In this document: positions 41,939 to 50,332 of the stretch, piece by piece
Position numbering within the stretch: position 1 is the first letter of the stretch
Layout: each line of letters opens with the position of its first letter
Assembly (NCBI GenBank): GCA_002551355.1
Contig: NTHE01000001.1
Span: 162,470-226,469, forward strand
Origin: Streptomyces sp. man185
Lineage (GTDB): Bacteria; Actinomycetota; Actinomycetes; Streptomycetales; Streptomycetaceae
Length of the DNA: 64,000 nucleotides
Direction of reading: 5' to 3'
Position numbers and translations under genes: made by a program
Notes under the pieces: model-generated
The model's database searches: none
Told to the model about the DNA's origin: nothing
Seen by the model: the letters and a program-made list of their open reading frames with translations, nothing else

Positions 41939-43687
41939 GTGACCCAGGACAACGACAGCAACGCACCCGACGCCCATCTGCCCGCGCTGGCCGCCGACCG
42001 GGCCGACCACCTGCGCCGCCTGGTGGCCGACGACCTGAGCGCGCGGGACGGAGCCCGGCCCCAGGTGGACGGAGCGACAGCCGTACGCGAACGCTCCACG
42101 CACAACCTCACCACCCTGGCGCAGCGCTGCGGGGCGCAGGCCCCGGAGGACTGGCCGGCACTGATAGCCCGGCACTTCACCTCCATGGACACGGTGGCGC
42201 AGGGCGGGGAGAGCGCCGAGGAGCTGCTGCGCCGGACCGTCCTGCGCCTGCTGCCCGCCGAAGCGCTCACCGGGGACGCGGCGGCCGGCCACCGCTATGC
42301 CTGGCAGCCGGCCGACGGCCTGGTGACCGCCCTCGCCCTGGACGCCCCCGACTCCGTACGCATGCTCACCGACGCGGACGTCGAGCGCGTCGGCCTCGAC
42401 GCGCTGAAGGCAGCGGGCCGGGCGAACCTGCTGGCCGAACCGGTGGAGCACGAGGAACTCCGTACGCCGTCGGGCGCGCTCCTGCACTCGGTGTACGGCG
42501 ACTCCCACTTCGTGGCGAGCAAGGCCCTCGTCCTGGGGGACCTGGCCCGCGCCCTCACCGGCCGGGACCTGCCGGAGGCCGGGGCGCTCGTCGTCGTACC
42601 GACCCGGCACCTCCTGGCGTTCCACCCGATCGTCGACGCCACCGTGGTGGACGCGGTCAACGAGATGGGCATGTACGCAGTGGGCGCGTACGAGGACGGG
42701 CCCGGCTCCCTCAACCCGCTGCTGTACTGGTGGCGTCGGGACGGTCTGGTCTGCCTCACCGCCTTCGACGAGCAGACCCGCGCGATGCAGGTAGTGCCGC
42801 CGCCGGAGCTGATGGACCTGATGCGCAGGCTGCACGCGGAGGGCCAGGGCGACACAAAACAGACCGGAGCCAACACCGCCCCTGGCACCGATGAACTGGC
42901 CACCACCGCACGGCAGTTCACGGACCGGATCCCCCAGAACCCGGCCGTACTCCCCGAGGCCTTCCGCGCGGCGACGGCCCACGCACTCGCCCGCTGCGCC
43001 GAGGACCCCGACAGCGCGAAGCTGGAGACCTGGGAGGCCTGGGTCACCGCCATGCAGCTGGGCGACGCCCTGTTCGCCACCACCCTCCCGCACGCGGGCC
43101 CGGCGGAGTACCGCATCGGCGACCGCGTGATCACCCTGCCTGCCAGCGGCCCGTCCCCGCAGGCGAACGCCCGCGCCTGGCTGGACGCCTTCTGGTTCGC
43201 CCTCGTCTGCCGCGAGCGGGACCGCCTGTCCCGGCTGGCGCAGATCCCCCTGGACGACCTGCGCCGCGCGGATCCGGCACAGGACGCCTACCTGTTCCAT
43301 TGGATCGACACGCTCCAGACCTACTGGCGCGGCGCGTCCCTGGACGACATCGCCCAGAAGCTCATCGCCACGATGGAGACGTCCGACCCCAAGGTCGCGA
43401 CCGGCACCGCACCGGCCCTGCTGAACCAGATCGACTACCAGCCGGCCGCTCTCTTCCACCGCCTCATCACCGGGAACCACGAGGCGTTCGCGGAGATCCT
43501 CGCCGAAGCCGTGACCCTCCACGACCACTACTGGTCCGGCTCACCGGATCCCCGCAGCCACGTGGCCCTCGGTCCGCTCGCCCTGGCCTGCCTCGCCCAC
43601 GACGGCGACTTCCCGGTGGACGCGACGCTGCCGCGCCTGCCGAAGCACCTGATCAGCCGGGCGTGGTGCGGGGAGTTCCCGACCTGA
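41939..43687 (+). CDS. Fusion of a DUF1444-like domain with an Imm49 immunity domain
   Basis: 582 aa from a GTG at 41939; TAGGGT (41927-41932) lies 6 nt upstream. Residues about 1-290 contain LLRRTVLRLLPAEAL, FHPIVDATVVDAVNEMGM and LLYWWRRDGLVCLTAFDE, in the style of DUF1444 proteins. Residues about 320-582 match the Imm49 family: WLDAFWFALVCRERDRLSRL, DTLQTYWRG, LALACLAHDGDFPVD and LPKHLISRAWCGEF. Imm49 proteins neutralise polymorphic toxins; no cognate toxin gene is adjacent. No signal peptide. Confidence 0.75.
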   Translation: MTQDNDSNAPDAHLPALAADRADHLRRLVADDLSARDGARPQVDGATAVRERSTHNLTTLAQRCGAQAPEDWPALIARHFTSMDTVAQGGESAEELLRRTVLRLLPAEALTGDAAAGHRYAWQPADGLVTALALDAPDSVRMLTDADVERVGLDALKAAGRANLLAEPVEHEELRTPSGALLHSVYGDSHFVASKALVLGDLARALTGRDLPEAGALVVVPTRHLLAFHPIVDATVVDAVNEMGMYAVGAYEDGPGSLNPLLYWWRRDGLVCLTAFDEQTRAMQVVPPPELMDLMRRLHAEGQGDTKQTGANTAPGTDELATTARQFTDRIPQNPAVLPEAFRAATAHALARCAEDPDSAKLETWEAWVTAMQLGDALFATTLPHAGPAEYRIGDRVITLPASGPSPQANARAWLDAFWFALVCRERDRLSRLAQIPLDDLRRADPAQDAYLFHWIDTLQTYWRGASLDDIAQKLIATMETSDPKVATGTAPALLNQIDYQPAALFHRLITGNHEAFAEILAEAVTLHDHYWSGSPDPRSHVALGPLALACLAHDGDFPVDATLPRLPKHLISRAWCGEFPT

Positions 43688-43698
43688 CCGCCGAGGGA

Positions 43699-43722
43699 GG
43701 GGAGGGCGGCAGGGCCCTCCCC
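43699..43722. terminator. Hairpin after the Imm49 fusion gene
   Basis: Perfect 9-bp stem GGGGAGGGC (43699-43707) with GCCCTCCCC (43714-43722), loop of 6 nt, 11 bp past the stop at 43687. Confidence 0.65.
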
Positions 43723-43800
43723 ACCCGCAGGCCGGCGCACTCACAACCGCGCGCGCCCCGCCCGGACCGCGTGATACACCTCCCTGCCATGGGAGACCTG

Positions 43801-44283
43801 ATGACCGAACGACTCGTGCTGCACCCGATGTCCGTGGACGAGGCCGAGCAGATAACGGCGGGCAGGCCGGACGCCGAGGCGCGCTGGGAACCCGGATTCC
43901 CGACCGAGGGCGATGTGTCCGTGGCCAAGCGCTTCCTGGAACACTGCGCGGCCACCGGCGATCCTCAGCCCTTCGGCCCGTACGTGATCCGCCGCCGCTC
44001 GGACCACCGGGCGATCGGCGGCACGGGCTTCCACCGCCCGCCGGACGAACACGGCAGCGTCACGATCGGCTACGGCCTCGTCCCGTCGGCCCGGAACAAG
44101 GGTTACGCCTCCGAGGCCCTCCGCGCCCTGCTGTCGCTCGCGCGGGCCGAGGGCGTCGTCTCGGTGAGGGGCGACGCCGACCACGACAACACGGCGTCGC
44201 AGCACGTGATGACAGCGGCCGGCATGCGGCCGGTCGGGGAGGACGACCGCGTCAGGTACTTCGCCGTCTCCTGGAGCCCGTGA
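43801..44283 (+). CDS. GNAT N-acetyltransferase, RimJ/RimL-like
   Basis: 160 aa from the ATG at 43801, which follows GGGAGACCTG; ATG at 43789 is possible. Single GNAT domain: TERLVLHPMSVDEAEQI, AIGGTGFHRPPDEHGSVTIG, and the acetyl-CoA loop VPSARNKGYASEALRALL. Acceptor unknown. Confidence 0.85.
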   Translation: MTERLVLHPMSVDEAEQITAGRPDAEARWEPGFPTEGDVSVAKRFLEHCAATGDPQPFGPYVIRRRSDHRAIGGTGFHRPPDEHGSVTIGYGLVPSARNKGYASEALRALLSLARAEGVVSVRGDADHDNTASQHVMTAAGMRPVGEDDRVRYFAVSWSP

Positions 44284-44297
44284 AACCGGTCCCGGGC

Positions 44298-44456
44298 ATG
44301 CGGCAGGTGCGGCCCGATCCCTGCGCGACCTCACGAGCCGGCCGCATCGCCGTCACGCCCTTCCAGACCTGCGACGACTGCGACCGAGCCTTCCGCTCAC
44401 CCGCCCCCGGCCACTGCCGCGCCTGCCGCGAAACCCGCGCACACCACAGCGAGGGC
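44298..44456 (+). other. Zinc-ribbon-like coding fragment
   Basis: The frame from ATG 44298 reads MRQVRPDPCATSRAGRIAV, then VTPFQTCDDCDRAFRS and GHCRACRETR: two CxxC pairs, a convincing zinc ribbon. It continues open across the antisense membrane gene, so its real 3' end is unclear. It could be a small zinc-ribbon protein or the residue of one. Confidence 0.3.
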
Positions 44457-44825
44457 CTACGCACCGCGGCCCGATCCACCGCGTCGCTCCGGCTGGCGCT
44501 GCTGCTCCCGCACCCGCCTCCGCATGAGCGCACCGGGGATCGCGAGCGCGAGCAGGACCGGGACCCCGGCGGCGATGCCGAACCAGAGGAAGATGGCGAG
44601 GTAGCCGTAGGCGGCGTTGTCCACGTCCTGGTCCGCCCGTACGAGGAGGACGATGCTCACCACGAGCGCCACCGCCATGAGGGCACCCACGACGATCGCG
44701 GACCAGGTGAGGATGCCGGCCCAGCGCCGGTAGCCGGCGGTGACCTCCCGGGCCTGCGGCGGCGCGAATCCCCAGGGCACACCGGGCGCCTGGGGCCGGT
44801 GGAGGGGCGGCTGTTGGTCGGACAT
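44457..44825 (-). CDS. Small two-helix membrane protein
   Basis: 122 aa from the ATG at 44825. A Pro-rich cytoplasmic N-terminus is followed by two hydrophobic helices (LTWSAIVVGALMAVALVVSI and YLAIFLWFGIAAGVPVLLAL) and a basic, Arg/Gln-rich end. No family recognised; of a type common in Streptomyces. Confidence 0.65.
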   Translation of the reverse strand: MSDQQPPLHRPQAPGVPWGFAPPQAREVTAGYRRWAGILTWSAIVVGALMAVALVVSIVLLVRADQDVDNAAYGYLAIFLWFGIAAGVPVLLALAIPGALMRRRVREQQRQPERRGGSGRGA

Positions 44826-44922
44826 GGGCCCAGTTCTACTGTGCGCCACCCCGAAACACCACCCTCACCTCGACGAGGACGCCGAGTGCCCGCTCCCGGC
44901 GGTGCGCGTCGGCCCACAAGGT

Positions 44923-44958
44923 GAAGGGGCGGCCGGCCCGCAGGCCCGCCGCCCCTTC
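44923..44958. terminator. Hairpin downstream of the 5'-nucleotidase gene
   Basis: Perfect 11-bp stem GAAGGGGCGGC (44923-44933) with GCCGCCCCTTC (44948-44958), loop 14 nt, 36 bp past the leftward stop at 44995. Confidence 0.7.
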
Positions 44959-44994
44959 ATCACGTCGCATGACCACCACGTCACATGACGACGG

Positions 44995-46800
44995 CTACTG
45001 GATGACCGTGATCCGGTCCGTCGCCGGCGGGGCCAGCGGAGCCGCGGCCGTGGAGTGGGCCGCCAGGTAGGCGTTGAACAGGTCCAGGTCGGACGCGCCG
45101 ACCAGCTTGTTCGTGCCCGCGCCGAGGGCCGGGAAGCCGTCGCCGCCGCCCGCGAGGAACTCGTTCATCGCAACACGGTAGGTGCGCGCCGGGTCGATCG
45201 CCTCGCCGTTCAGCTTGACGGTGTCGGCGACCACGCGGTCGGCGCCGTTCTTCGTCAGGTCGAGGGTGTAGGTGAGGCCCCTGGAGACCTGGAGGATCTT
45301 CGGGCTGGCCTCGTTGGGGCCGCTGACCTGCTGCTGGAGCGCGGTGACGAGCTGGGCGCCGGTCAGGTCGACGACGTTCATCATGTTGGTGAACGGCTGC
45401 ACGGTGAACGCCTCGCCGTAGGTGACGACTCCGTCGCCCTCACTGCCGGACGCCTTGTGCACCAGGTCCGCGCGGATACCGCCCGGGTTCATGAACGCGA
45501 CTTCCGCGCCGCCCTTGTCGGCCGGGGCGAGGCCTTCGAGCTGGGCGTCGGCGATGACGTTGCCGAGCGGCTTCTCGGGAGCCGTGGAGCCGCGGCCGTT
45601 GATGTCGGCGCTGATCCAGCCCTGCGGCTTGCTCGCGATCGGGGCCGCGAGCTTGTTCCAGCGGTCGATCAGCCGGGTCATGTCGGCGGCCTTGGGCTGG
45701 TCCCGGGTCACGACGTGGTTCGCGGACTTCACCGACGTACGGACGATGTCCTTGGTGCGACGGTCGTAGGTGAGCGTGGTGTCCGTGTAGAGCTTGCCGA
45801 ACGAGGACGCCGAGGTGACCATGCGCGGCTTGCCCGCCGGGTCCGGGACCGTGCAGACGTACGCCTGGTGGGTGTGGCCCGTGACCAGTGCGTCCACCTT
45901 CGGCGTGATGCCCTTGGCGATGTCGACGATCGGACCGGAGATGCCGTCGCCCGCGCCGGGGCTGTCGCAGTCGTAGTTGTACGAGGTCGAGGCCGGGGCC
46001 CCGCCCTCGTGGATCAGGGCCACGATCGACTTGACGCCCTTGCGGTCCAGCTCACGGGCGTACTTGTTGATCGTCTCGACCTCGTCGTGGAACTTCAGGC
46101 CCTTGACGCCGTTGGCGGTGACGATGTCCGGCGTGCCCTCCAGGGTCACTCCGATGAAGCCGATCTTGACGCCGTTCTTCTTCCAGACGGTGTACGGCTT
46201 CAGCAGCGGCTTGCCGGTCTTCTCCTTGGTCACGTTGGCCGCGAGGTAGGGGAAGTCCGCTCCCTTGAACTTCTTGCCCTTCTCGTAACAGCCCTCGACC
46301 GGGTGGCAGCCACCGTTCTGGAGACGGGCCAGCTCGGTGGCGCCCTCGTCGAACTCGTGGTTGCCGACCGCCGTGACGTCCAGGTCGAGGCCGTTCAGCG
46401 CCTCGATCGTCGGCTCGTCGTGGAAGAGGCCCGACAGCAGCGGGCTCGCGCCGACCATGTCACCGCCGGCCGCCGTGACGGAGTACGGGTTGCCCTTGCG
46501 CGCGGTCCGCAGCGAGGTCGCCAGGTACTCGACGCCCCCGGCGGGGATCGCCTTCACCGTGCCGTCGGGCTGCGTCTCGGAGACGTTGCCCGCCGAGCCG
46601 GCCGGCGGCTCCAGGTTGCCGTGCAGGTCGTTGAACGACAGCAACTGCACATCGACGGTACGGGGCTTGTGGCCGTGCCCGTGGCCCCGGTCATGGGCGC
46701 CGGCCGGCATCGCGGCGACGAGCGCGCCCGCGGTGGCCAGACCGGCCGCGGCGGCGAGCACCCGCCGTGTCGCACGGTTCTTCTGCGGAGTCGCTGACAT
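44995..46800 (-). CDS. Secreted 5'-nucleotidase / bifunctional metallophosphatase (UshA-like)
   Basis: 601 aa. Signal peptide at residues 1-35 (RRVLAAAAGLATAGALVAAM). The metallophosphatase domain has LLSFNDLHGNLEPP, GGDMVGASP, GNHEFDEG, VALIHEGG and TGHTHQAY; the C-terminal 5_nucleotid_C domain has AEVAFMNPGGIRADLV and FLAGGGDGFPAL. It removes phosphate from nucleotides outside the cell, feeding the Pho-regulated phosphate uptake encoded downstream. No Pho box was recognised upstream. Confidence 0.93.
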   Translation of the reverse strand: MSATPQKNRATRRVLAAAAGLATAGALVAAMPAGAHDRGHGHGHKPRTVDVQLLSFNDLHGNLEPPAGSAGNVSETQPDGTVKAIPAGGVEYLATSLRTARKGNPYSVTAAGGDMVGASPLLSGLFHDEPTIEALNGLDLDVTAVGNHEFDEGATELARLQNGGCHPVEGCYEKGKKFKGADFPYLAANVTKEKTGKPLLKPYTVWKKNGVKIGFIGVTLEGTPDIVTANGVKGLKFHDEVETINKYARELDRKGVKSIVALIHEGGAPASTSYNYDCDSPGAGDGISGPIVDIAKGITPKVDALVTGHTHQAYVCTVPDPAGKPRMVTSASSFGKLYTDTTLTYDRRTKDIVRTSVKSANHVVTRDQPKAADMTRLIDRWNKLAAPIASKPQGWISADINGRGSTAPEKPLGNVIADAQLEGLAPADKGGAEVAFMNPGGIRADLVHKASGSEGDGVVTYGEAFTVQPFTNMMNVVDLTGAQLVTALQQQVSGPNEASPKILQVSRGLTYTLDLTKNGADRVVADTVKLNGEAIDPARTYRVAMNEFLAGGGDGFPALGAGTNKLVGASDLDLFNAYLAAHSTAAAPLAPPATDRITVIQ

Positions 46801-47035
46801 CGGTCCCCTTGTGTCTCAGTGGTGTCAGTGCTGCATCCTGCGTGCCGCAGCCTAGAGTCAACGCGCGTAGCGCAACAGATGTTCGGGGTTACGGACTGGT
46901 TGCCATCCGGCCAAATGGCTCCTTGTGTGCAGCAGATGGCCCGCCTCCCGCGGCAGACGCCCCGACCGCACACGCCGGACGACCGGGCTTCCGCTCCCCG
47001 CCCCGCCGCGCCGCCACCGGGCGCACCCCTCGCCG

Positions 47036-47051
47036 TACGCTCGGACGCATG
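47036..47051 (+). promoter_or_regulatory. Probable leaderless promoter of mshD
   Basis: TACGCT (47036-47041) ends 7 nt before the ATG at 47049 and no ribosome site is present. Confidence 0.5.
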
Positions 47052-47972
47052 ACGACTGACGCACCCCTCCCCGCCCCCGGACGCGAGGTTCAGGCCCTCG
47101 ACGCACTCGACTCCGAGCAGGCCGAGGCCGTCCTCGCCCTGCTCGCCGAGGCAGCCGGGTCCGACGGCCGGCAGGCGGTCTCCGAGCAGGGCAGGCTCCG
47201 GATCCGGGGCGGACACCGCGACGGCGTACGGCACTTCCTCCTCACCGTCGACGGCACGCTCTGCGGGTACGCCCAGCTGGAGGACACCGACCCGGTCGAG
47301 GCCCCGGCCGCCGAGCTGGTCGTCCACCCCGACCGGCGCGGCAACGGGCACGGCCGGGCGCTCGGCGCCGCCCTCCTCGCCGCGACCGGCAAGCGGCTGC
47401 GGGTCTGGGCGCACGGCGGCAGCTCCGCGGCCCGTCACCTGGCCCAGGTCCTCGGCCTCTCCCTCTTCCGTGAACTGCGCCAGCTGCGGCGGAGCCTGGT
47501 CCCACTCGACCTCGCCGAGCCGGTCCTGCCCGAAGGCGTCACCGTACGGACCTTCGAGCCGGGCCGGGACGACGCCGCCTGGCTCGCGGTGAACCGGGCC
47601 GCGTTCGCCCATCACCCCGAGCAGGGTTCACTGACCCAGCAGGACCTGGACGACCGCAAGGCGGAGCCGTGGTTCGACCCGAAGGGCTTCTTCCTGGCCG
47701 AGCGGGACGGGGAGATCGTCGGCTTCCACTGGACGAAGGTGCACGCCGAGGAGCAGCTCGGCGAGGTGTACGTCGTCGGCGTCCTGCCCGAGGCCCAGGG
47801 CGGCGGTCTCGGCAAGGCGCTGACCTCGATCGGCCTGCACCACCTGGCCGCCCAGACGCTGCCCACCGCGATGCTCTACGTGGACGCGGACAACACGGCG
47901 GCCGTGACGGTGTACGAGCGCATGGGCTTCACCACGCACGAGGTGGACCTGATGTACCGCACGGAGTCCTGA
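47049..47972 (+). CDS. mshD: Mycothiol synthase MshD
   Basis: 307 aa with two tandem GNAT domains (about 1-135 and 150-307), the MshD architecture. First acetyl-CoA loop: [20 protein letters not shown]; second: [20 protein letters not shown]. The C-terminus reads [16 protein letters not shown]. MshD acetylates Cys-GlcN-Ins, the last step of mycothiol synthesis. The start is leaderless-like. Confidence 0.93.
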   Translation: MTTDAPLPAPGREVQALDALDSEQAEAVLALLAEAAGSDGRQAVSEQGRLRIRGGHRDGVRHFLLTVDGTLCGYAQLEDTDPVEAPAAELVVHPDRRGNGHGRALGAALLAATGKRLRVWAHGGSSAARHLAQVLGLSLFRELRQLRRSLVPLDLAEPVLPEGVTVRTFEPGRDDAAWLAVNRAAFAHHPEQGSLTQQDLDDRKAEPWFDPKGFFLAERDGEIVGFHWTKVHAEEQLGEVYVVGVLPEAQGGGLGKALTSIGLHHLAAQTLPTAMLYVDADNTAAVTVYERMGFTTHEVDLMYRTES

Positions 47973-48189
47973 GGCCGTCGGCCACGACAGCTTCCGGAGC
48001 GCCGCCGCCGCAGAAGAGGCCCGTCCGACCCGGCAGACAATCTGTTGCGGTGGGAGTAGACATCCGGCCTGCGGCGGCGTTAGCGTTTCCTCGTGGCCGG
48101 TAGAGCGGCCGGTACGGAACGGGCACGGCAGTGGAGCGAGGGAGCCGGAAACGGTGGGCTCCCCCACTGGCTGCCGGGCCAGGCGGTCC

Positions 48190-48503
48190 CAGGGGCCGCG
48201 TGCAGTAACCGCAGCACCGGCACGCGCAGTACCGGCAGTACCGATACGACGAACCGATCGAGGTAAGGAGCAGACGCCATCAGGATCGCCTGAGCGAGGA
48301 AGACTCCGCTCGGGCACCGCAGACCCCGGAACGGAAGGTGGTCCCCGGTCAAGCATCCACGATCCCCGCTCCCCCGCCCTCCCGGGCGGACCGGCGGAAA
48401 AGATGAGCCGGCGCAGTCGGCCGGCAGATGGTGTTGAAAGCTCGGGGCCCGAGCACCGCAAGGTGCTCGGGCCCCCCGACGTGTCCCCGAAAGAAGAGGT
48501 GCT
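48190..48503 (+). promoter_or_regulatory. Long structured leader of the MerR gene, or separate small RNA with terminator
   Basis: The 531-bp gap 47973-48503 has no gene but holds paired structure. A 9-bp stem near GCCTGAGCG...CGCTCGGGC (with one G:T pair) is centred at 48300. A perfect 14-bp hairpin with a GCAA tetraloop occupies 48444-48475, arms GGGGCCCGAGCACC and GGTGCTCGGGCCCC. The hairpin lies 28 bases before the ATG, just above its ribosome site, so it may stop transcription or hide the site. A CAGTACCGG repeat lies near 48227-48240. Confidence 0.4.
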
Positions 48504-48842
48504 ATGCCCCCTCGCAGTACCCGCCCCACCGACAAGTTCGACGATGACGACTATCCCGCCTACACCATGGGCAGGGCCGCCGAGATGCTCGGCGCCTCCC
48601 CCGCCTTCCTCCGCGCGCTCGGCGAGAACCGCCTGATCACCCCGCTGCGCTCGGACGGGGGCCACCGCCGTTACTCCCGCTACCAGCTGCGTATCGCGGC
48701 CCGCGCCCGCGAACTGGTCGACCAGGGCACGAAGATCGAGGACGCCTGCCGCATCGTCATCCTCGAGGACCAGCTGGAAGAGGCACAGCGCATCAACGAG
48801 GAGCTGCGCGCCGGGCGCGCCCCGGCCCCACCGGCCGCCTGA
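48504..48842 (+). CDS. MerR-like HTH regulator
   Basis: 112 aa. The MerR-type HTH is [20 protein letters not shown] with the wing [14 protein letters not shown], then a helix [17 protein letters not shown] that may dimerise. There is no effector domain. This short MerR type is conserved in Streptomyces. AGAGGTGCT precedes the ATG. It has a remarkable leader (see above). Confidence 0.85.
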   Translation: MPPRSTRPTDKFDDDDYPAYTMGRAAEMLGASPAFLRALGENRLITPLRSDGGHRRYSRYQLRIAARARELVDQGTKIEDACRIVILEDQLEEAQRINEELRAGRAPAPPAA

Positions 48843-48916
48843 CCGCCCGACAGCTCCTTCTCCGAAACACCTCACGGGGGCGGCGTCACTTGACGCCGCT
48901 CCACTTTTTCACCATG

Positions 48917-48940
48917 CTTTCACTACTCAATTAGTGAAAG
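48917..48940. promoter_or_regulatory. Operator of the YtrA-type GntR regulator
   Basis: CTTTCACTA (48917-48925) and TAGTGAAAG (48932-48940) are perfect 9-bp arms with a 6-bp spacer, immediately before the regulator start. The position and length match autoregulatory sites of YtrA-subfamily GntR proteins. Confidence 0.75.
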
Positions 48941-48953
48941 GGTGGTGCTGCAC

Positions 48954-49427
48954 ATGGCAGCCGGGTCCGCAGCGGTCGAGTACCGCATCGACCGGCGCAG
49001 CGGCGTCGCCACCTATCTCCAGATCGTCCAGCAGACGAAGCAGGCCCTGCGCCTGGGCGTGCTGGAACCGGGCGACCGGCTGCCGACCGCCCGCGAGGTC
49101 GTCGAAGCCACCGCGATCAACCCGAACACCGTCCTCAAGGCGTACCGGGAGCTGGAGCGCGAAGGCCTCGTCGAGGCCCGCCGCGGGCTCGGCACCTTCG
49201 TCCGCCGGACACTGGGCGGCGCGGCCGACGCGACCGCCGCCGACGCACCGCTGCGCACCGAACTCGCCGACTGGGCCCGCCGGGCCCGGGCGGCCGGGCT
49301 GGAGAAGGACGACGTCGGCGCGCTCTTCACCGCCGTACTGGACAGCACATACAGCACGAACGGCACCGATACCGCGGACCGTTCACCCAACGCGGACCGT
49401 TCACCCAAGGGGGACCAGGAACGATGA
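48954..49427 (+). CDS. GntR family regulator, YtrA subfamily
   Basis: 157 aa from the ATG at 48954 with AGGGTGG upstream; GTG at 48942 is possible. The GntR winged helix is VATYLQIVQQTKQALRLGVL, PTAREVVEATAINPNTVLKA and LVEARRGLGTFV; the C-terminal part is short, as in YtrA repressors, which control ABC transporters. It overlaps the ATPase gene by 4 bp and has a perfect palindrome in its promoter. Confidence 0.9.
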   Translation: MAAGSAAVEYRIDRRSGVATYLQIVQQTKQALRLGVLEPGDRLPTAREVVEATAINPNTVLKAYRELEREGLVEARRGLGTFVRRTLGGAADATAADAPLRTELADWARRARAAGLEKDDVGALFTAVLDSTYSTNGTDTADRSPNADRSPKGDQER

Positions 49428-50332
49428 CCGGCGTCGCGATCGAGGCACACGGCCTCGGAAAGACCTACGGGCGCAGGGGCGGCGGCCACCGTGCCCTGCA
49501 CGACTGCTCGTTCCGGCTGCCCGCCGGCCGCGTCTGCGCCCTCGTCGGGCCCAACGGCGCGGGCAAGTCGACCCTGTTGAACCTGGCGGCCGGCCTGGAC
49601 CGCCCCGGCGCCGGATCCCTCGCCGTCCTCGGCTCCACCGAGCCCGGGGACGTCCGCGACCGGATCGCGTACGTCGCCCAGGACAAGCCCCTGTACCCGC
49701 AGCTCACCGTCGCCGACACCCTGTGGGCCGGGGCCGAGCTGAACCCCGGGCGCTGGGACCGCGCCACCGCCGACCGGATCGCCGGACCACTGCCGGGACG
49801 CACCCGCGTCCGTACGCTCTCCGGCGGCCAGCGCACCCGGCTCGCGCTGGCCCTCGCGCTCGGCAAGCGGCCCGAACTGATGCTGCTGGACGAGCCGATG
49901 GCCGACCTCGACCCGCTCGCGCGGCACGAGCTGATGGGCGTCCTGATGGCGGAGACCGCCGAGCACGGCACCACGATCGTGATGTCCTCGCACATCCTCA
50001 CCGAGCTGGAGGGCGCCTGCGACTACCTGCTGTTCGTCGACGGGGGGCGCGTCCGGCTCGGCGGCGAGGCCGAGGACATCGTCTCCGCCCACGCCCTCCT
50101 CACCGGCCGGACGCAGGACCTTTCCCCGCACACCGTCGTCGAATCCCGCACGACGGGCCGTCAGCTCACCGCCCTCGTCCGGAAGGAGGGCCCCGTGGAC
50201 ACCGCCGCCTGGGCCGTCACCCAGCCGTCCCTGGAGGAGCTGCTGCTCGCCCACCTCCGATCCCCGGACGCGCCGCCGCTGCTCACCCCGAGCGCTTGGG
50301 CCGGAACGCGTGCGGAGGTGGCGTCCGCGTGA
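49424..50332 (+). CDS. ABC transporter ATP-binding protein
   Basis: 302 aa. Walker A GPNGAGKSTLL, signature LSGGQRTRLALA, Walker B LMLLDEPMADLDP, and SSHILTELEGAC as the H-loop. ATGA overlap with the GntR gene and GTGA overlap with the permease show tight coupling. Family: YtrB/BcrA-like export or signalling ABC systems, often responding to cell-wall stress. Confidence 0.9.
   Translation: MTGVAIEAHGLGKTYGRRGGGHRALHDCSFRLPAGRVCALVGPNGAGKSTLLNLAAGLDRPGAGSLAVLGSTEPGDVRDRIAYVAQDKPLYPQLTVADTLWAGAELNPGRWDRATADRIAGPLPGRTRVRTLSGGQRTRLALALALGKRPELMLLDEPMADLDPLARHELMGVLMAETAEHGTTIVMSSHILTELEGACDYLLFVDGGRVRLGGEAEDIVSAHALLTGRTQDLSPHTVVESRTTGRQLTALVRKEGPVDTAAWAVTQPSLEELLLAHLRSPDAPPLLTPSAWAGTRAEVASA

Noticed and set aside
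39424..42894. 1156-codon plus-strand open frame
   Set aside because: It spans four real genes on both strands, has Arg/Gly/Pro-rich composition and no domain. High GC gives few stops.
48250..48480. Possible RNase P, SRP, 6S or 6C RNA
   Set aside because: The GAGGAAGACTCC stretch only resembles the RNase P 5' motif; the conserved core, the SRP GGTCAGG...AGCAG signature and two C-rich loops are absent.
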